Origin: Methylobacterium sp. UNC378MF
GTDB taxonomy: Bacteria > Pseudomonadota > Alphaproteobacteria > Rhizobiales > Beijerinckiaceae
Direction: 5' to 3'
Length of the DNA stretch: 64,000 nt
NCBI RefSeq assembly: GCF_900103195.1
Contig: NZ_FMWU01000015.1
Span: 62,001-126,000 of the forward strand
Shown here: one piece after another, positions 16,408-28,715 of the stretch
How the letters are laid out: each line of letters starts with the position of its first letter
How positions within the stretch are numbered: the first letter of the stretch is position 1
Notes under the pieces: model-generated
Database searches by the model: none
What the model was told of the DNA's origin: nothing
Seen by the model: the letters and a program-made list of their open reading frames with translations, nothing else
Made by a program: the position numbers and the translations under genes

Positions 16408-19029
16408 GTCGCCGCCCTCGGGCACGGAGGCCGGCTGGATGAGGCGGCTGGCGATCTCGCCCATGGCACTCTGCATCGTATCGAGCCCCTGCACGGTGAC
16501 GATGCTGGAGCCGGGCCCCAGCGGCGGGATGAAGCCCGCCTCCGAGAGAGTCGCGAACACGGAGAAGTTCAGGTCGGTCACCACCTTCTGGCCGAGGCTC
16601 ACATCCACGATCCCGACGAGCAGCTCGAATTCCAGGAACGGGTCGCCGATCTTCTTGAACACCACCCGGGGCGGCGGCTCCTTCAGGATGTCGGAATGGC
16701 TTTGCGCGCAGGCCGTGATGATCTCGGCGGCCCGCACCGGGTCCTGATTGCGCAGGACGCTGACCGTGATGCTGACGCGCCCGGTCCGGTCACCCCGAAC
16801 CCGGTTCTTGACCACCCCGGAGATCAGGTTCGAGTTCGGCACGATCACGGCCGAGCGGTCGAAGGTCTGGATCTCGGTGGAGCGGACCGAGATCCGCTTC
16901 ACGATGCCCTCGGAATCGCCGATCACCACCTGGTCGCCGACCCGGATCGGGCGCTCCCACAGGAGGAGCAGGCCGGAGACGAAGTTGTTGACGATCGACT
17001 GCAGGCCGAAACCGATACCGACCGACAGGGCGCCGGCCACGATGGTGAGCTTCTCCAGGCTCAGGCCGAGATACGAGAAGGCGAGCGCCAGCGCGATCAG
17101 GAAGCCGCAATAGCCCGCCACCGTGGTGATCGAGTTGCGCAGGCCCGCGTCGAGGTCGGTGGCCGGCAGGTAGGTGTTCTCCAGCCAGCGCTGCACCCCG
17201 CGGGTGATGAACACGCCGACCACCAAGATGCCGATCCCGAAGGCGATGCTCGAGAGCGAGATCGTGACGTCGCCGACCTTGAAGCCGAAGAAGGCCTGCC
17301 GGACCGACGAGACGATGTCGGTGGAATCAAGCCCCCAGGGCGCCAGCACGAGGACCGCGGCCGCCAGGAACAGGACGAGCCGGGTCGCGCCGGTGGTCAG
17401 GACCGAGATCTGGTTGAGCGAGCGCTTCCGCAGGCCGGTATTGGCCTGGAGCGTGGTGGCGAGCCGCGTCTCGTCGCTGAGCGCGCGGCCGACGAAGATG
17501 TCGACGCTCTGGACCAGCAGGTAGAGCAGCACGAGGACGGCCGCGTCCCAGATCAGCTGGTCGATCAGGAAGGCCGCGAAGGCGACGTAGCCCACCAGCG
17601 CACCAAGGCCGATCAGCGCCACCGCGGCCCAGCCGAGCAGCCGCGCCGGCCCGCCGATGCCCGTCGTGGTCTTGGTCGGCACGTAGGGGCCGAAGCAGGC
17701 CTCCTCCTCCTGCTCGGTGTCGGCGAACCGGTGGAGGCCGACGGCCAGGATCAGCGCGGTGGCCACGGCGCCGATGCCCCGCGTGGCGATGGAGATCGGC
17801 AGGGCCGCCGAAATCCCGGAATTCAGGGCCTCCACGGACTTCACCACGGTGATCACCGTGGCGATGCCGACCGCGAGGCGGGTCAGGCGCGTGGCCGCGG
17901 CATCGCTCACCGGGGCGGGCCGCCACGCCGGCTTCTCGGGGCTGAGCAGCCCGTCGCAGAGGGCCTCCACGAAGGCGATGAAGGCGAGGCCCCCGAGGAT
18001 CGCGGCGGCCACCGGCAGGAGCCGGGACGGCAACAGGTTGGTGGAATCGAGGGCGTAGTAGACGGCGTAGGACCCGGCCACGGCCGGCACCGTGCCGAGC
18101 AGGATCACCCGCCAGGCGGCGAGCATCACGGCGCGCCGCGACGGATCGGCCTTGGCGGGGTCCCGGCGGGCGCCCTTGGGGGCGATGTTGCGCCGGCCGA
18201 AATACAGCGCGATCGAGATGCCGAAGGCGAGCCCCAGGAACAGCAGGTTGGCGATGTTGCCGTTGCGGGAGAACAGCAGCCCGATATCCGACACGGCGCT
18301 CTGCAGGGCGCGCGTGTCGCGGGGTACGTCGCCCATCACCTTGGTCCAGAGGCCAGGGCCGACCAGGGGTTGGGAGCGCTGGAGCAGGTCACGGGTGAAG
18401 GATTCGCGGCGGCGATTCGAGACCCGGTCGACGATCTGATCGCCCTGCACCACCAGGGCGCGGGCGAGGCGCTGGGTCTCGTCGATGCGGGTGACGGCGG
18501 CCTCGCGCTCGCCGCGCTCCGCGGCGACGTCGGCGCTTTCCTGGGTGTCCTTCGGCTTCGGGCCGAGCTGGGCCAGGCGCTCGCGCGCGGCTTCCAGCGG
18601 CGCATCGAGCCGCGTGACGAGGGTGCGGATCTCGTCGGTGACCGTGACGGCGCTGTCGCGGATGGCGGTGAGGTCGGCCACCGTCAGGTCCGTGTGCCCG
18701 AGCTGCTTCTCGCGGGCATCCAGCTCGGCCTTGGCGGCATCGAGCTTGGCCCGGACCTTCTTGAACTGCTCGGGTACCTCGGCCCTGGCGGCCGGCGGGG
18801 TGGCCTTGGCGTCGGAGGGTTTCGTCTCGGACGCCTTCCCGTCCGAGGACTTGGCCTCCGGCACGGGCTTGCTGTCCGCGGGCTTGCCGGCGGGCGCAGG
18901 ATCCTGGGCGAAGGCCGGCAGGGTCAGGGCCGCCGGGGATCCGAATACCAGCGCGGCGAGCAGGACGAGCACGGGGGACGGGCGCGGGGCGCCCTTCGGC
19001 TTCCGGGTCCGCGCTGGGATACGATGCAT
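16360..19029 (-). CDS. Large MscS-family mechanosensitive channel (DUF3772/MscK-like)
   Basis: An 889-residue inner-membrane protein. A signal peptide (to about PAFAQ) is followed by a Pro/Ala/Lys-rich periplasmic segment, a coiled-coil region (about 85-220), roughly ten hydrophobic helices (about 250-640) and a C-terminal MscS domain. The pore-lining and beta-domain signatures are GYCGFLIALALAFSYLGLSLEKLTIVAGAL, GIGFGLQSIVNNFVSGLLLL and ERPIRVGDQVVIGDSEGIVKRISVRSTEI. Such channels release solutes on hypo-osmotic shock. The start at 19029 has GAGAGG six bases upstream. Its 3' end overlaps the convergent cyclase by 48 bases. Confidence 0.9.
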   Translation of the reverse strand: MHRIPARTRKPKGAPRPSPVLVLLAALVFGSPAALTLPAFAQDPAPAGKPADSKPVPEAKSSDGKASETKPSDAKATPPAARAEVPEQFKKVRAKLDAAKAELDAREKQLGHTDLTVADLTAIRDSAVTVTDEIRTLVTRLDAPLEAARERLAQLGPKPKDTQESADVAAERGEREAAVTRIDETQRLARALVVQGDQIVDRVSNRRRESFTRDLLQRSQPLVGPGLWTKVMGDVPRDTRALQSAVSDIGLLFSRNGNIANLLFLGLAFGISIALYFGRRNIAPKGARRDPAKADPSRRAVMLAAWRVILLGTVPAVAGSYAVYYALDSTNLLPSRLLPVAAAILGGLAFIAFVEALCDGLLSPEKPAWRPAPVSDAAATRLTRLAVGIATVITVVKSVEALNSGISAALPISIATRGIGAVATALILAVGLHRFADTEQEEEACFGPYVPTKTTTGIGGPARLLGWAAVALIGLGALVGYVAFAAFLIDQLIWDAAVLVLLYLLVQSVDIFVGRALSDETRLATTLQANTGLRKRSLNQISVLTTGATRLVLFLAAAVLVLAPWGLDSTDIVSSVRQAFFGFKVGDVTISLSSIAFGIGILVVGVFITRGVQRWLENTYLPATDLDAGLRNSITTVAGYCGFLIALALAFSYLGLSLEKLTIVAGALSVGIGFGLQSIVNNFVSGLLLLWERPIRVGDQVVIGDSEGIVKRISVRSTEIQTFDRSAVIVPNSNLISGVVKNRVRGDRTGRVSITVSVLRNQDPVRAAEIITACAQSHSDILKEPPPRVVFKKIGDPFLEFELLVGIVDVSLGQKVVTDLNFSVFATLSEAGFIPPLGPGSSIVTVQGLDTMQSAMGEIASRLIQPASVPEGGDSARLQRDRGLRSAGG

Positions 19030-19538
19030 GAGCAACCTCTCGTCGGGCGCGCGGCGGCCGGCCGGAGTCCGGCATCGGCGAATCGGCGGCGATCGGGGAC
19101 CGGGCGGGCCTCCTGGCGGCCGGGCGCTCTGGGCGAGCAATAGGGCGAAACCGTGCCCCTGCCCACCCCGGGCCGGATCCGGCGCCTGTCAGCCTGCTGT
19201 GGGTGCGTCCTCGGGGCTCAGCCGGAAAAGCTTCACAAGGGTGTCACGCTGGGATTAGATGAAGACCTGATGGACAGGGCCTTTTCGTTGCTACGCGAAA
19301 GGGCGCGGCCGGTGGCGATACCGGCCCGGCCCGGCCGCGTTCCGGATGCTACCGCATCGACCGGCGCCCCCGCGCGCCGGCCCGCCGCCCTGTTGTTCCC
19401 TCCGCCTCTCCCGTCAAGCCGTCGCTCCGCGCGCCGGCTCGTCCTGCATCGGCCCTGGGCCGGCTCGGACGGGCCGGCGGGGCGGCGGCATGGTCCCGCG
19501 CGTTATCCGCGCCAGAGCTAGTCCGAAGAGTCGCGCCG
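19030..19538. other. Intergenic region between divergent genes
   Basis: About 500 bases between the MscS gene and the HNH nuclease gene. No frame with good codon use or start signals was seen. The stretch around 19228-19290 is less GC-rich and may hold promoters. Confidence 0.5.
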
Positions 19539-20087
19539 ATGATGGATCTCCAAACCCTCGTCCTCAACGCGGATTATCGGCCGCTCTCGTATAATCCGCT
19601 CTCCCTCTGGTCGTGGAAGGACGCCTTCACGGCCCTGTTCCTCGACCGCGTCACCCTGGTGGCGAGCTACGACGTGGAGGCGCGCTCGCCTTCCCGGTCC
19701 CTGCGGGTGCCGAGCGTGGTGGCGCTGAAGAACTACGTGGCGCTGGCCCGCAGCCCGGCCTTCACCCGCTACAACATCTACCTGCGCGACGGTTTCAGCT
19801 GCCAGTATTGCGGCCTGCGGCTGCCCTCGGGCGGCCTGACCTTCGACCACGTGGTGCCGCGCTCCCGGGGCGGCCTGTCGAGCTGGGAGAACGTCGTGGC
19901 GGCCTGCTCGCCCTGCAACCTGCGCAAGGCCAACCGCACGCCGGACGAGGCGGACATGCCGCTGATGACCGAGCCCCGCCGGCCGACGCGCTACGAGCTG
20001 CACCACCGGCAGCCCGAGTTCGACCACCGGCAGTACCACCACACCTGGCTCGACTACCTGTACTGGGACAGCGAGCTGGAGAGCTGA
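19539..20087 (+). CDS. HNH endonuclease family protein
   Basis: A 182-residue protein with a complete HNH/zinc-binding core: CQYCGLRLP, then LTFDHVVPRSRGGLSSWENVVAACSPCNLRKANRTP (about residues 88-130). The two CxxC pairs bind zinc, and the DH and N-H residues form the metal-dependent nuclease site. The N-terminal part (LVLNADYRPLSYNPLSLWSWKDA) is typical of the short McrA-like HNH proteins common in proteobacteria, whose DNA target is unknown. ATG at 19539 or 19542 may be used. No methylase or toxin partner is adjacent. Confidence 0.88.
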   Translation: MMDLQTLVLNADYRPLSYNPLSLWSWKDAFTALFLDRVTLVASYDVEARSPSRSLRVPSVVALKNYVALARSPAFTRYNIYLRDGFSCQYCGLRLPSGGLTFDHVVPRSRGGLSSWENVVAACSPCNLRKANRTPDEADMPLMTEPRRPTRYELHHRQPEFDHRQYHHTWLDYLYWDSELES

Positions 20088-20103
20088 GGACGGAGCGGGG
20101 CCC

Positions 20104-20331
20104 TCACCAGGCAGGCGCGCGGCGGGGCGGCTCGTTGTACATCGGGACGTTGTGGTTGCGCGGCAGGTAGCCCTGCACCAGCATGGGCGGGGGGACGTCC
20201 GGCACCGGCCGCACCCGCACGATCCGGCGGGACGGGTGATGAGCCCCGCGGCGCTCCGCGGAGGCCGGCCCGTGGACGAGCACGAGACCGACGAGCAGCG
20301 CGGCGCGCGACGCCCGGGGCCACAGTCTCAT
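20104..20331 (-). CDS. Small exported protein, Pro-rich
   Basis: A 75-residue frame with an N-terminal signal (MRLWPRASRAALLVGLVLVHGPASA) and a Pro/Arg-rich mature part ending PMYNEPPRRAPAW. No known domain is recognised. The upstream ATG at 20346 is possible. It lies tail-to-tail with the HNH gene and 46 bases downstream of the barrel protein gene on the same strand, so co-transcription is possible. Its reality rests on the signal peptide and position. Confidence 0.5.
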   Translation of the reverse strand: MRLWPRASRAALLVGLVLVHGPASAERRGAHHPSRRIVRVRPVPDVPPPMLVQGYLPRNHNVPMYNEPPRRAPAW

Positions 20332-20377
20332 GGAACGGACAATCATGGTCAGGATCCGGCCGGCGCGGGAGGAAGGA

Positions 20378-21322
20378 TCAGAACTTCACGGCCGCGCCGC
20401 CCCGGACGGTGTTCAGCTCGGCCTTGTGACCGTTGAAGTCCTGGAACCGCACGTACTGGTACTCGCCGCGCACCAGGATGTTGGGCGTGATGGCGTATTC
20501 CAAGCCGAAGCCGAGGGCGACGCCTCCGATGGTCTTAGTCCGGGCATTTGCCGTCAGCGTCGTCGGCCCGAGCGGGACGGTCTGAGCGCCTTGTCCCGCC
20601 GGCGTCGAGTTGTTGAGCGGGAAGTTCGGATTGAAGCTCGCGTAGCCGTGGTGGTAGACGGCCGCGGGCTGCCCGGTGGTCAGGGCCTGGTTCGCCGCGT
20701 AGGTGGTGGCGCTGTAGCCGTAATTCTGGACCGCCACGGTGTCGTTGATGGTGACGCGGCCGATCGCGGCACCGGCAGTGACGTACGGGAGCAGGTTGCC
20801 GAACGCGTAGCCGGCCCGGCCCCGGATGGTGCCGTAATCCTCGATCCGCGTGTTCGAGGTCCCGGACAGATTCACGTCCTCGGAAACCCCGCCGGAGGTC
20901 GTCATGATGCGGCCGATACGGTTGGTCGACCAGCTGTTCTGATCCGTGTGCGTGTAGTCGGCCTCGATACCGAGGACGATGTCGTCGAACTGCACATTGT
21001 ACCCGGCGAAAGCGCCGAAGCTGGCCCCGTGGGTCCGCGTGCCGGGGAGCGATAGGTATTTCGAGACGCTGAACTCGCTCTCGATGTCGCGGTTGCTGAA
21101 GTAATTCGCCAACGTAGACTGCATCGCGTCGCGCTGCGACAGGCCGCCCGACGTGAAGCCGCCGTGGCCGCCCAGATACACGCCGCTCCAGTCGACCACC
21201 GGAGCCGGGACCGGGTCGTAATCCGCGCCGCGCAGGTAATCGTAGTCCAGATCGGCGGCGCGCGCGGTGTTCACGCCGCAGAGACCGAGAACCGCCAGCA
21301 GCGGGAAGGTGACGGTACGCAT
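20378..21322 (-). CDS. Outer-membrane beta-barrel protein (Omp25/RopB-like)
   Basis: A 314-residue protein. The signal peptide is MRTVTFPLLAVLGLCGVNTARA. The mature part starts ADLDYDYLRG, has WSGVYLGGHGGFTSGG and FGAFAGYNVQFDDIVLGIEADYTH strands, and ends in YVRFQDFNGHKAELNTVRGGAAVKF. The terminal Phe and the alternating strand pattern (GRAGYAFGNLLPYVTAGAAIG) match the 8-stranded porin-like family abundant in Rhizobiales outer membranes. Family members have structural or immunogenic roles. No pore activity can be claimed. Confidence 0.85.
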   Translation of the reverse strand: MRTVTFPLLAVLGLCGVNTARAADLDYDYLRGADYDPVPAPVVDWSGVYLGGHGGFTSGGLSQRDAMQSTLANYFSNRDIESEFSVSKYLSLPGTRTHGASFGAFAGYNVQFDDIVLGIEADYTHTDQNSWSTNRIGRIMTTSGGVSEDVNLSGTSNTRIEDYGTIRGRAGYAFGNLLPYVTAGAAIGRVTINDTVAVQNYGYSATTYAANQALTTGQPAAVYHHGYASFNPNFPLNNSTPAGQGAQTVPLGPTTLTANARTKTIGGVALGFGLEYAITPNILVRGEYQYVRFQDFNGHKAELNTVRGGAAVKF

Positions 21323-21576
21323 CGGGATCGTCCTGGGACCGAAAGAGACGGACGGCGGATCGCGCCTCGACACGGTGATAAGCCGGTAACCTTAATTCTC
21401 CGTTGCTCGGCCGTGATGACTGGATCCCGATCCGGGTCTTTCAATCCCGGCGTGTCTTGCGGACTATTGGGCCGGGCAAGAACCGGATCGAGCACCCTGG
21501 GCCGCAGAAACGCGAGACGGCGCGGAGAGCCTCCGCGCCGTCATCGTCTACCGGTGGGATCGCGTTGGAGGTGCGA

Positions 21577-22551
21577 TCAGTACTTGCGCACCAGCGGGCC
21601 GGGGATCGGCTCCGGCATCAGCGGCGGCAGCGGGGCCGCCACGAAGCCGCCGAGGTAGTAGCGCAGGCCGATCTTCACGTCGTGCGCCTCGATATCCTTG
21701 ATCTTGATCGCCTGCAGGCTGCCGGTGCAGCACGGCACGAAGCCCGGTCCCGTCTCAGCCTTGCCGAGGTTCAGGTAGCGGTAGGCCAGTTCGATCTTCA
21801 GCGCGTCGGTCACGTTGTAGGCGAGACCGGCGTGGAGCGCCCAGGCGAGGCTGCCGCTCGTCTTGTCCTTGTAGAACTTGCTGCCGCTGTTGGTGTTGTA
21901 CACCGCGTTGCCGTTCGGGTCGTAGACCGGGGCGTACGGGATGCAGCCGCAGCCGGCATTGGTGTAATCGTACGCGTAGGTCGGGCTGGTGAACTGCTGG
22001 TTCGTCGAGTAGCTCGAGACGTGGTTGAACGCGTAGCCGACGCCGCCGCCGATGAACGGCGTGATGCCGTACCACGTGCCGAGGTCGAAATAGGCGTTGG
22101 CGAGCACCACCGCCGAGTCGAAGCTTCCGCTCGACTTGTTCACGCCGTACGAGCCGAGCCCGTTATCGAAATCCGGACCCTTGTAGTACTCGCTGCCGCG
22201 CAGACCGGTGGAGTAGCGGTACTCACCGGTGATGTCGCCGCGCAGGAACGGGGTGAACTGGTAGCCGACGCCGACGCCCGCGAAACCGCCGCCGCCGATC
22301 GCGTTGCCGAAGGCACGGTTGGACTCGGCGTAGCCGGTATAGTCGTAGGCGTCGCTGTAGCGCGGACGGGTGTAGATGCTCGCGCCCACGTCGCCGCGCA
22401 GGTACCAGCCGCCGCCGACCTCGATCGGCGGGGGCGGCGGCGGGGGCGGCGGCGGAAGCAGCAGATCCGCGGCCGCGGCGAGGCAGGGCGTGCCGACGCT
22501 CGCCGCGAGCGTCAGGCTGCGCACCAAAGCGTTCAGCTTGGAGCGGGCCAT
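21577..22551 (-). CDS. Outer-membrane beta-barrel protein with polyproline N-terminus
   Basis: A 324-residue protein with a signal peptide (MARSKLNALVRSLTLAASVGTPCLAAAA), then DLLLP and a run of ten further prolines before IEVGGGWYLRGDVGASIY, the first barrel strand. Later strands include GVGVGYQFTPFLRGDITGEYRY, GVGYAFNHVSSYS and LKIELAYRYLNLGKAE, and the chain ends LVRKY with an aromatic C-terminus as expected for BamA substrates. It is probably another small outer-membrane barrel of the heat-resistant-agglutinin/Omp25 type. A perfect CtrA-type site lies upstream, so cell-cycle regulation is plausible. Confidence 0.85.
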   Translation of the reverse strand: MARSKLNALVRSLTLAASVGTPCLAAAADLLLPPPPPPPPPPIEVGGGWYLRGDVGASIYTRPRYSDAYDYTGYAESNRAFGNAIGGGGFAGVGVGYQFTPFLRGDITGEYRYSTGLRGSEYYKGPDFDNGLGSYGVNKSSGSFDSAVVLANAYFDLGTWYGITPFIGGGVGYAFNHVSSYSTNQQFTSPTYAYDYTNAGCGCIPYAPVYDPNGNAVYNTNSGSKFYKDKTSGSLAWALHAGLAYNVTDALKIELAYRYLNLGKAETGPGFVPCCTGSLQAIKIKDIEAHDVKIGLRYYLGGFVAAPLPPLMPEPIPGPLVRKY

Positions 22552-22631
22552 GGAGATTCCTTCACTGGACTCGTGAGCCGGACGCGCGGCGCGCGGTCCC
22601 GGGGTACGGAGCGAAGGATGGAAGCAACGTC

Positions 22632-22646
22632 TTAAATCTGGCTTAA
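22632..22646. promoter_or_regulatory. CtrA-type binding site TTAA-N7-TTAA
   Basis: TTAA at 22632-22635 and TTAA at 22643-22646 are separated by exactly 7 bases, the full consensus of the alphaproteobacterial cell-cycle regulator CtrA. The second half is part of a 10-base palindrome TTAACGTTAA (22643-22652). It lies 81-95 bases upstream of the barrel protein start at 22551, where a promoter is expected, in a locally AT-rich patch. Binding is inferred. Confidence 0.6.
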
Positions 22647-22828
22647 CGTTAAATGTTAGCCTTGTGCATCCGTTGCGGACGTGTCGAAACGGTTATCCGG
22701 GCGGGACTTGCTTGTCTCTGCCGCATCGCGTCACCAAGTCGGATGAGTTTATCTGTCGTAGCAAACGCGCATGTGCGACCCGATCGTCGCCGCCCGGGTG
22801 CCCGGGCCTCGCAGGGGCTGACATCCGC

Positions 22829-23167
22829 ATGGGGCCCGAGGACGTGCGCATCCTGGCGCTGATGCTGCCGGAGACGGTGGCGGGCGCCCATAGCGGCAAC
22901 CCGGATTTCCGGGTCGGCGGCCGGGTTTTCGCGACCCTCTGGATCGAGGAGGCGCGGGTGGTGCTGCGCCTCGCGCCCGAGGATCAGGCCGCCCTGTGCG
23001 AGGCGGAGCCGGACCTGTTCACGCCCCTGGACGGCGCCTGGGGGCGGCGGGGCTGGACCAATCTCGACCTCGACCTCTGCGAGGAGGAGATCCTGCGGAC
23101 GGCGCTGCTGGGGGCTTGGCGGATGACCGCACCCGCGGAGCTGCGCGCCGCCTACACGGACGGATGA
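22829..23167 (+). CDS. MmcQ/YjbR family protein
   Basis: A 112-residue cytoplasmic protein with the family pattern: DVRILALMLPETVAGAHSGNPDFRVGGRVFATLW, then VVLRLAPEDQAALCEAEPDLFTP and a C-terminal helix EEEILRTALLGAWRMTAP. Members have a double-wing fold related to DNA-binding domains, but the role is undefined. The ATG at 22829 follows GCAGGGG. Its stop lies only four bases from the stop of the convergent glmM. Confidence 0.8.
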   Translation: MGPEDVRILALMLPETVAGAHSGNPDFRVGGRVFATLWIEEARVVLRLAPEDQAALCEAEPDLFTPLDGAWGRRGWTNLDLDLCEEEILRTALLGAWRMTAPAELRAAYTDG

Positions 23168-23171
23168 CCGC

Positions 23172-24515
<1,344 letters not shown>

Positions 24516-24641
24516 CACGTCTCCGAAGCCGGGCCGTGGACCCGACACAGCTTAGCAGATTCCAGAGAAGTCCGACTCGAACGCTTCCCTAGGGTGAATC
24601 GGTTGCTCCGCGACAAAGGCGTTCGAAATGCGGCGCGGCGC

Positions 24642-25388
24642 TTACAGGATCCTGGGCAGCGCCGAGACCGTGAGCATGATTCCTGAGAGCGTGAGCAAGC
24701 TCAGCACGAGCCTGCGGAACGCCGTCTCGCTCACGCCCACATAGGCCCGGGTCCCGAGGAGCGTGGGGATCAGCATGGCGGGCAGGACCACAGCCAGCAT
24801 CGGCAGAACCGGCCGCGTGATGAGCCCCGAAGCGAGATAGGTGATCATCGTTACGGTGAGCATCGCGAGGTTGAAGTTCTGGATGATCGTGCGCTGCACG
24901 TCGCGCTCGTAGCGGCGCAGGGTGCACCAGAGGGTTGGCAGCACGCCCGTGAAGCCGCCCAGAGCGCCCATCACGCCGCCGGCAAGGCCGACCGCGGCAT
25001 CGGCGAGCCGGCCACCCACCGTGATCCGCGGCAGATCCTTGGCGCACAGCATCACCGGGCACCAGACCATCAGCAGGAGGCCAAGCAGCGCCTTGAACAG
25101 GTCGGCGTCGAGCCGGGGCAGGAGCAGGACGCCGAGGGGGATGCCGGCAAGGCCGCCGAGCACGAAGGGGGCGAGGCGCTCGAGGTCGAAGCCGCGCCGC
25201 ACCGAGACGGCGGCGACGATCTGACCGGTGAGGCCGCCGGCCACGGAGAGGATGGCGGCGAGCTTCGGATCGATCACCCAGGCCCAGAACGACAGGGCCA
25301 CGAGCCCGAAAGCGAAGCCCGACAGCCCCTGCACGAAGCCGGCGACGCCGGCGCCGAGGGCGACGACGAGATAGGTCGAGACCGACAT
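24642..25388 (-). CDS. TSUP (TauE/SafE) family membrane transporter
   Basis: A 248-residue inner-membrane protein with about seven to eight helices in two repeats. The family glycine-rich motifs are GAGVAGFVQGLSGFAFGLVAL near the start and GLAGGVMGALGGFTGVLPTLW in the second repeat. TSUP carriers move sulfite, sulfoacetate or other organic anions. The substrate here cannot be told. The start MSVSTYLVV at 25388 was chosen because the upstream in-frame stretch lacks membrane or coding character. It sits between ftsH and glmM, a site where those two are often adjacent. Confidence 0.85.
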   Translation of the reverse strand: MSVSTYLVVALGAGVAGFVQGLSGFAFGLVALSFWAWVIDPKLAAILSVAGGLTGQIVAAVSVRRGFDLERLAPFVLGGLAGIPLGVLLLPRLDADLFKALLGLLLMVWCPVMLCAKDLPRITVGGRLADAAVGLAGGVMGALGGFTGVLPTLWCTLRRYERDVQRTIIQNFNLAMLTVTMITYLASGLITRPVLPMLAVVLPAMLIPTLLGTRAYVGVSETAFRRLVLSLLTLSGIMLTVSALPRIL

Positions 25389-25512
25389 CGGGGATTTCGC
25401 GGCGCTGCAGGGGAGAGGGTTCTGTGTTTCCGCTTCGCTGATCGACGCGGAGGCCACCGGCCAAGCTGATAGCATCGATGTGCCGATAGGAGATCCGGTT
25501 TGTCACCGGAGA

Positions 25513-25547
25513 CGCGACGTGCCCTCCCGCCTCTGCGGGGGAGGGAA
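25513..25547. repeat. Dispersed hairpin element (family 2)
   Basis: CCCTCCCGCCTCTGCGGGGGAGGG can form a stem-loop and resembles elements at 44179-44208, 54421-54450 and 60893-60960. It is intergenic here, between ftsH and the TSUP gene. Confidence 0.5.
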
Positions 25548-25583
25548 AGTCACGGTCCGCACTCTGCCTGCACCCCGCACGAA

Positions 25584-25607
25584 AAAGGGCGCCTCGCGGC
25601 GCCCTTT
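25584..25607 (-). terminator. Intrinsic terminator of ftsH
   Basis: A perfect 10-bp stem (AAAGGGCGCC / GGCGCCCTTT) with loop TCGC starts 25 bases after the ftsH stop. On the minus strand it is followed by a short U-tract, so it reads as a strong rho-independent terminator ending the pal-ybgF-tilS-ftsH direction of transcription. Confidence 0.88.
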
Positions 25608-25631
25608 CCGATCGTCGTCCTATCCGTCGCC

Positions 25632-27554
<1,923 letters not shown>

Positions 27555-27602
27555 CGATCAATCCCTGGCGCGTGCGACCCCCAGGACGGACCCGCCACGC
27601 GG

Positions 27603-28715
27603 CTAGTCCTGTCCGTCCGTGCACACCTCGCCAATGTAGGCGGGGGGTTCTCCCTTGCCAAGTAATTCGGGAGGCCCTGCGGCGAGGGCAGCACCTGCCG
27701 CCCTGCGTCGACGCGGCGGAGCAGGGGCGAGGCTCACGGTCCCTCCCGCATCGGCGCAGACCAGAAACCCCGCCAAGGTGCGCCGGATCGGCTCCCGGCG
27801 CCGCAGGGCCGGCAGGAGCGATTCGAGGACCAGGGTTTCGAGGCGTTCGAGACGGCGCGGCGGCGCGCCGGCCCGGGTCAGGGCGAGATCGAGGCAGCGC
27901 AGGGCCACGGCGTCGGGCAGGGCCGCCAGGGCGGCCCCGTCGAGGCCCATGCCAACCCCCGTCTCCGGTCCGGGCCGCCGCAACCGGTCGAGGGCCTGCT
28001 CAGCCGCGCTCCGGAGCGCGGCCTCGTCGCGGGCGGCGCGCTCGGCGAGCCGGGCAAGGCGCGCCTGGGTCAGGCCCTCGCGTTCCAGAACCGGCCAGGC
28101 CGCGCGCAGGCGGCCGCGGGCGAAGCGCGGATCGCCGTTGGCGGGATCGCGCAGATACGGGATGCCCCGGGCCTCGCACCACGCCACCAGGGCGGATTTC
28201 GGCAGGTGCAGGAAGGGCCGTCCGAGGGTCAGGCCGGGGACGAGGTCCCGCTCTGCGCGCATGCCGGCGAGCCCCGCGAGGCCGCTGCCGGCGGCGAGCC
28301 GGATCAGCACCGTCTCGGCCTGATCGTCCCGGGTGTGGCCTGTCAGGACGAGGCCGGCGCCGACCGCCTCGGCCTGGGCGGCAAGCAGGGCATAACGGGC
28401 CGTTCGGGCCGCGTCCTGCAGCCCGGTGCCGGGCTTCGCGCCCGCCCAGGTCAGAATTGCGTGGGGCAGGCCGAGTTCTCGGGCGGCGCGGCCGACGTTC
28501 TCAGCCTCCGCGGCCGAGTCCGGACGCAGGCCGTGATCCACGGTGGCGACCTGCAGTGATGCGCCGGTCGCGTCGCGCAGGATCGCGGCGGCATGCATCA
28601 GGGCGCTCGAATCGGGACCGCCCGAGACGGCCAGGAGCGCGCCCCGGCCGCCGCGCGCGGATGGGCCGAGCCAGGGGCTGAGGGCAGCGAGGACCGGGTC
28701 GTCCGGGCCGATCAA
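27603..28715 (-). CDS. tilS: tRNA(Ile)-lysidine synthase
   Basis: A 370-residue N-type ATP pyrophosphatase. The PP-loop is SGGPDSS (31-37), followed by VDHGLRPDSAAEAE and GHTRDDQAETVLIRLAAGSG, the family core. It modifies C34 of the minor tRNA-Ile to lysidine so that AUA is read as Ile. The start is TTG at 28713-28715, overlapping the TGA of the upstream ybgF by three bases. This supports translational coupling and a rare start codon. No later in-frame start keeps the PP-loop intact. Confidence 0.93.
   Translation of the reverse strand: MIGPDDPVLAALSPWLGPSARGGRGALLAVSGGPDSSALMHAAAILRDATGASLQVATVDHGLRPDSAAEAENVGRAARELGLPHAILTWAGAKPGTGLQDAARTARYALLAAQAEAVGAGLVLTGHTRDDQAETVLIRLAAGSGLAGLAGMRAERDLVPGLTLGRPFLHLPKSALVAWCEARGIPYLRDPANGDPRFARGRLRAAWPVLEREGLTQARLARLAERAARDEAALRSAAEQALDRLRRPGPETGVGMGLDGAALAALPDAVALRCLDLALTRAGAPPRRLERLETLVLESLLPALRRREPIRRTLAGFLVCADAGGTVSLAPAPPRRRRAAGAALAAGPPELLGKGEPPAYIGEVCTDGQD

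Noticed and set aside
16696..19143. 815-codon plus-strand frame opposite the MscS gene
   Set aside because: The MscS signatures on the minus strand are unmistakable. The plus frame is low-complexity Gly/Arg/Asp without motifs.
19153..19521. 122-codon frame upstream of the HNH gene
   Set aside because: Arg/Pro-rich, no start signal and no recognisable domain.
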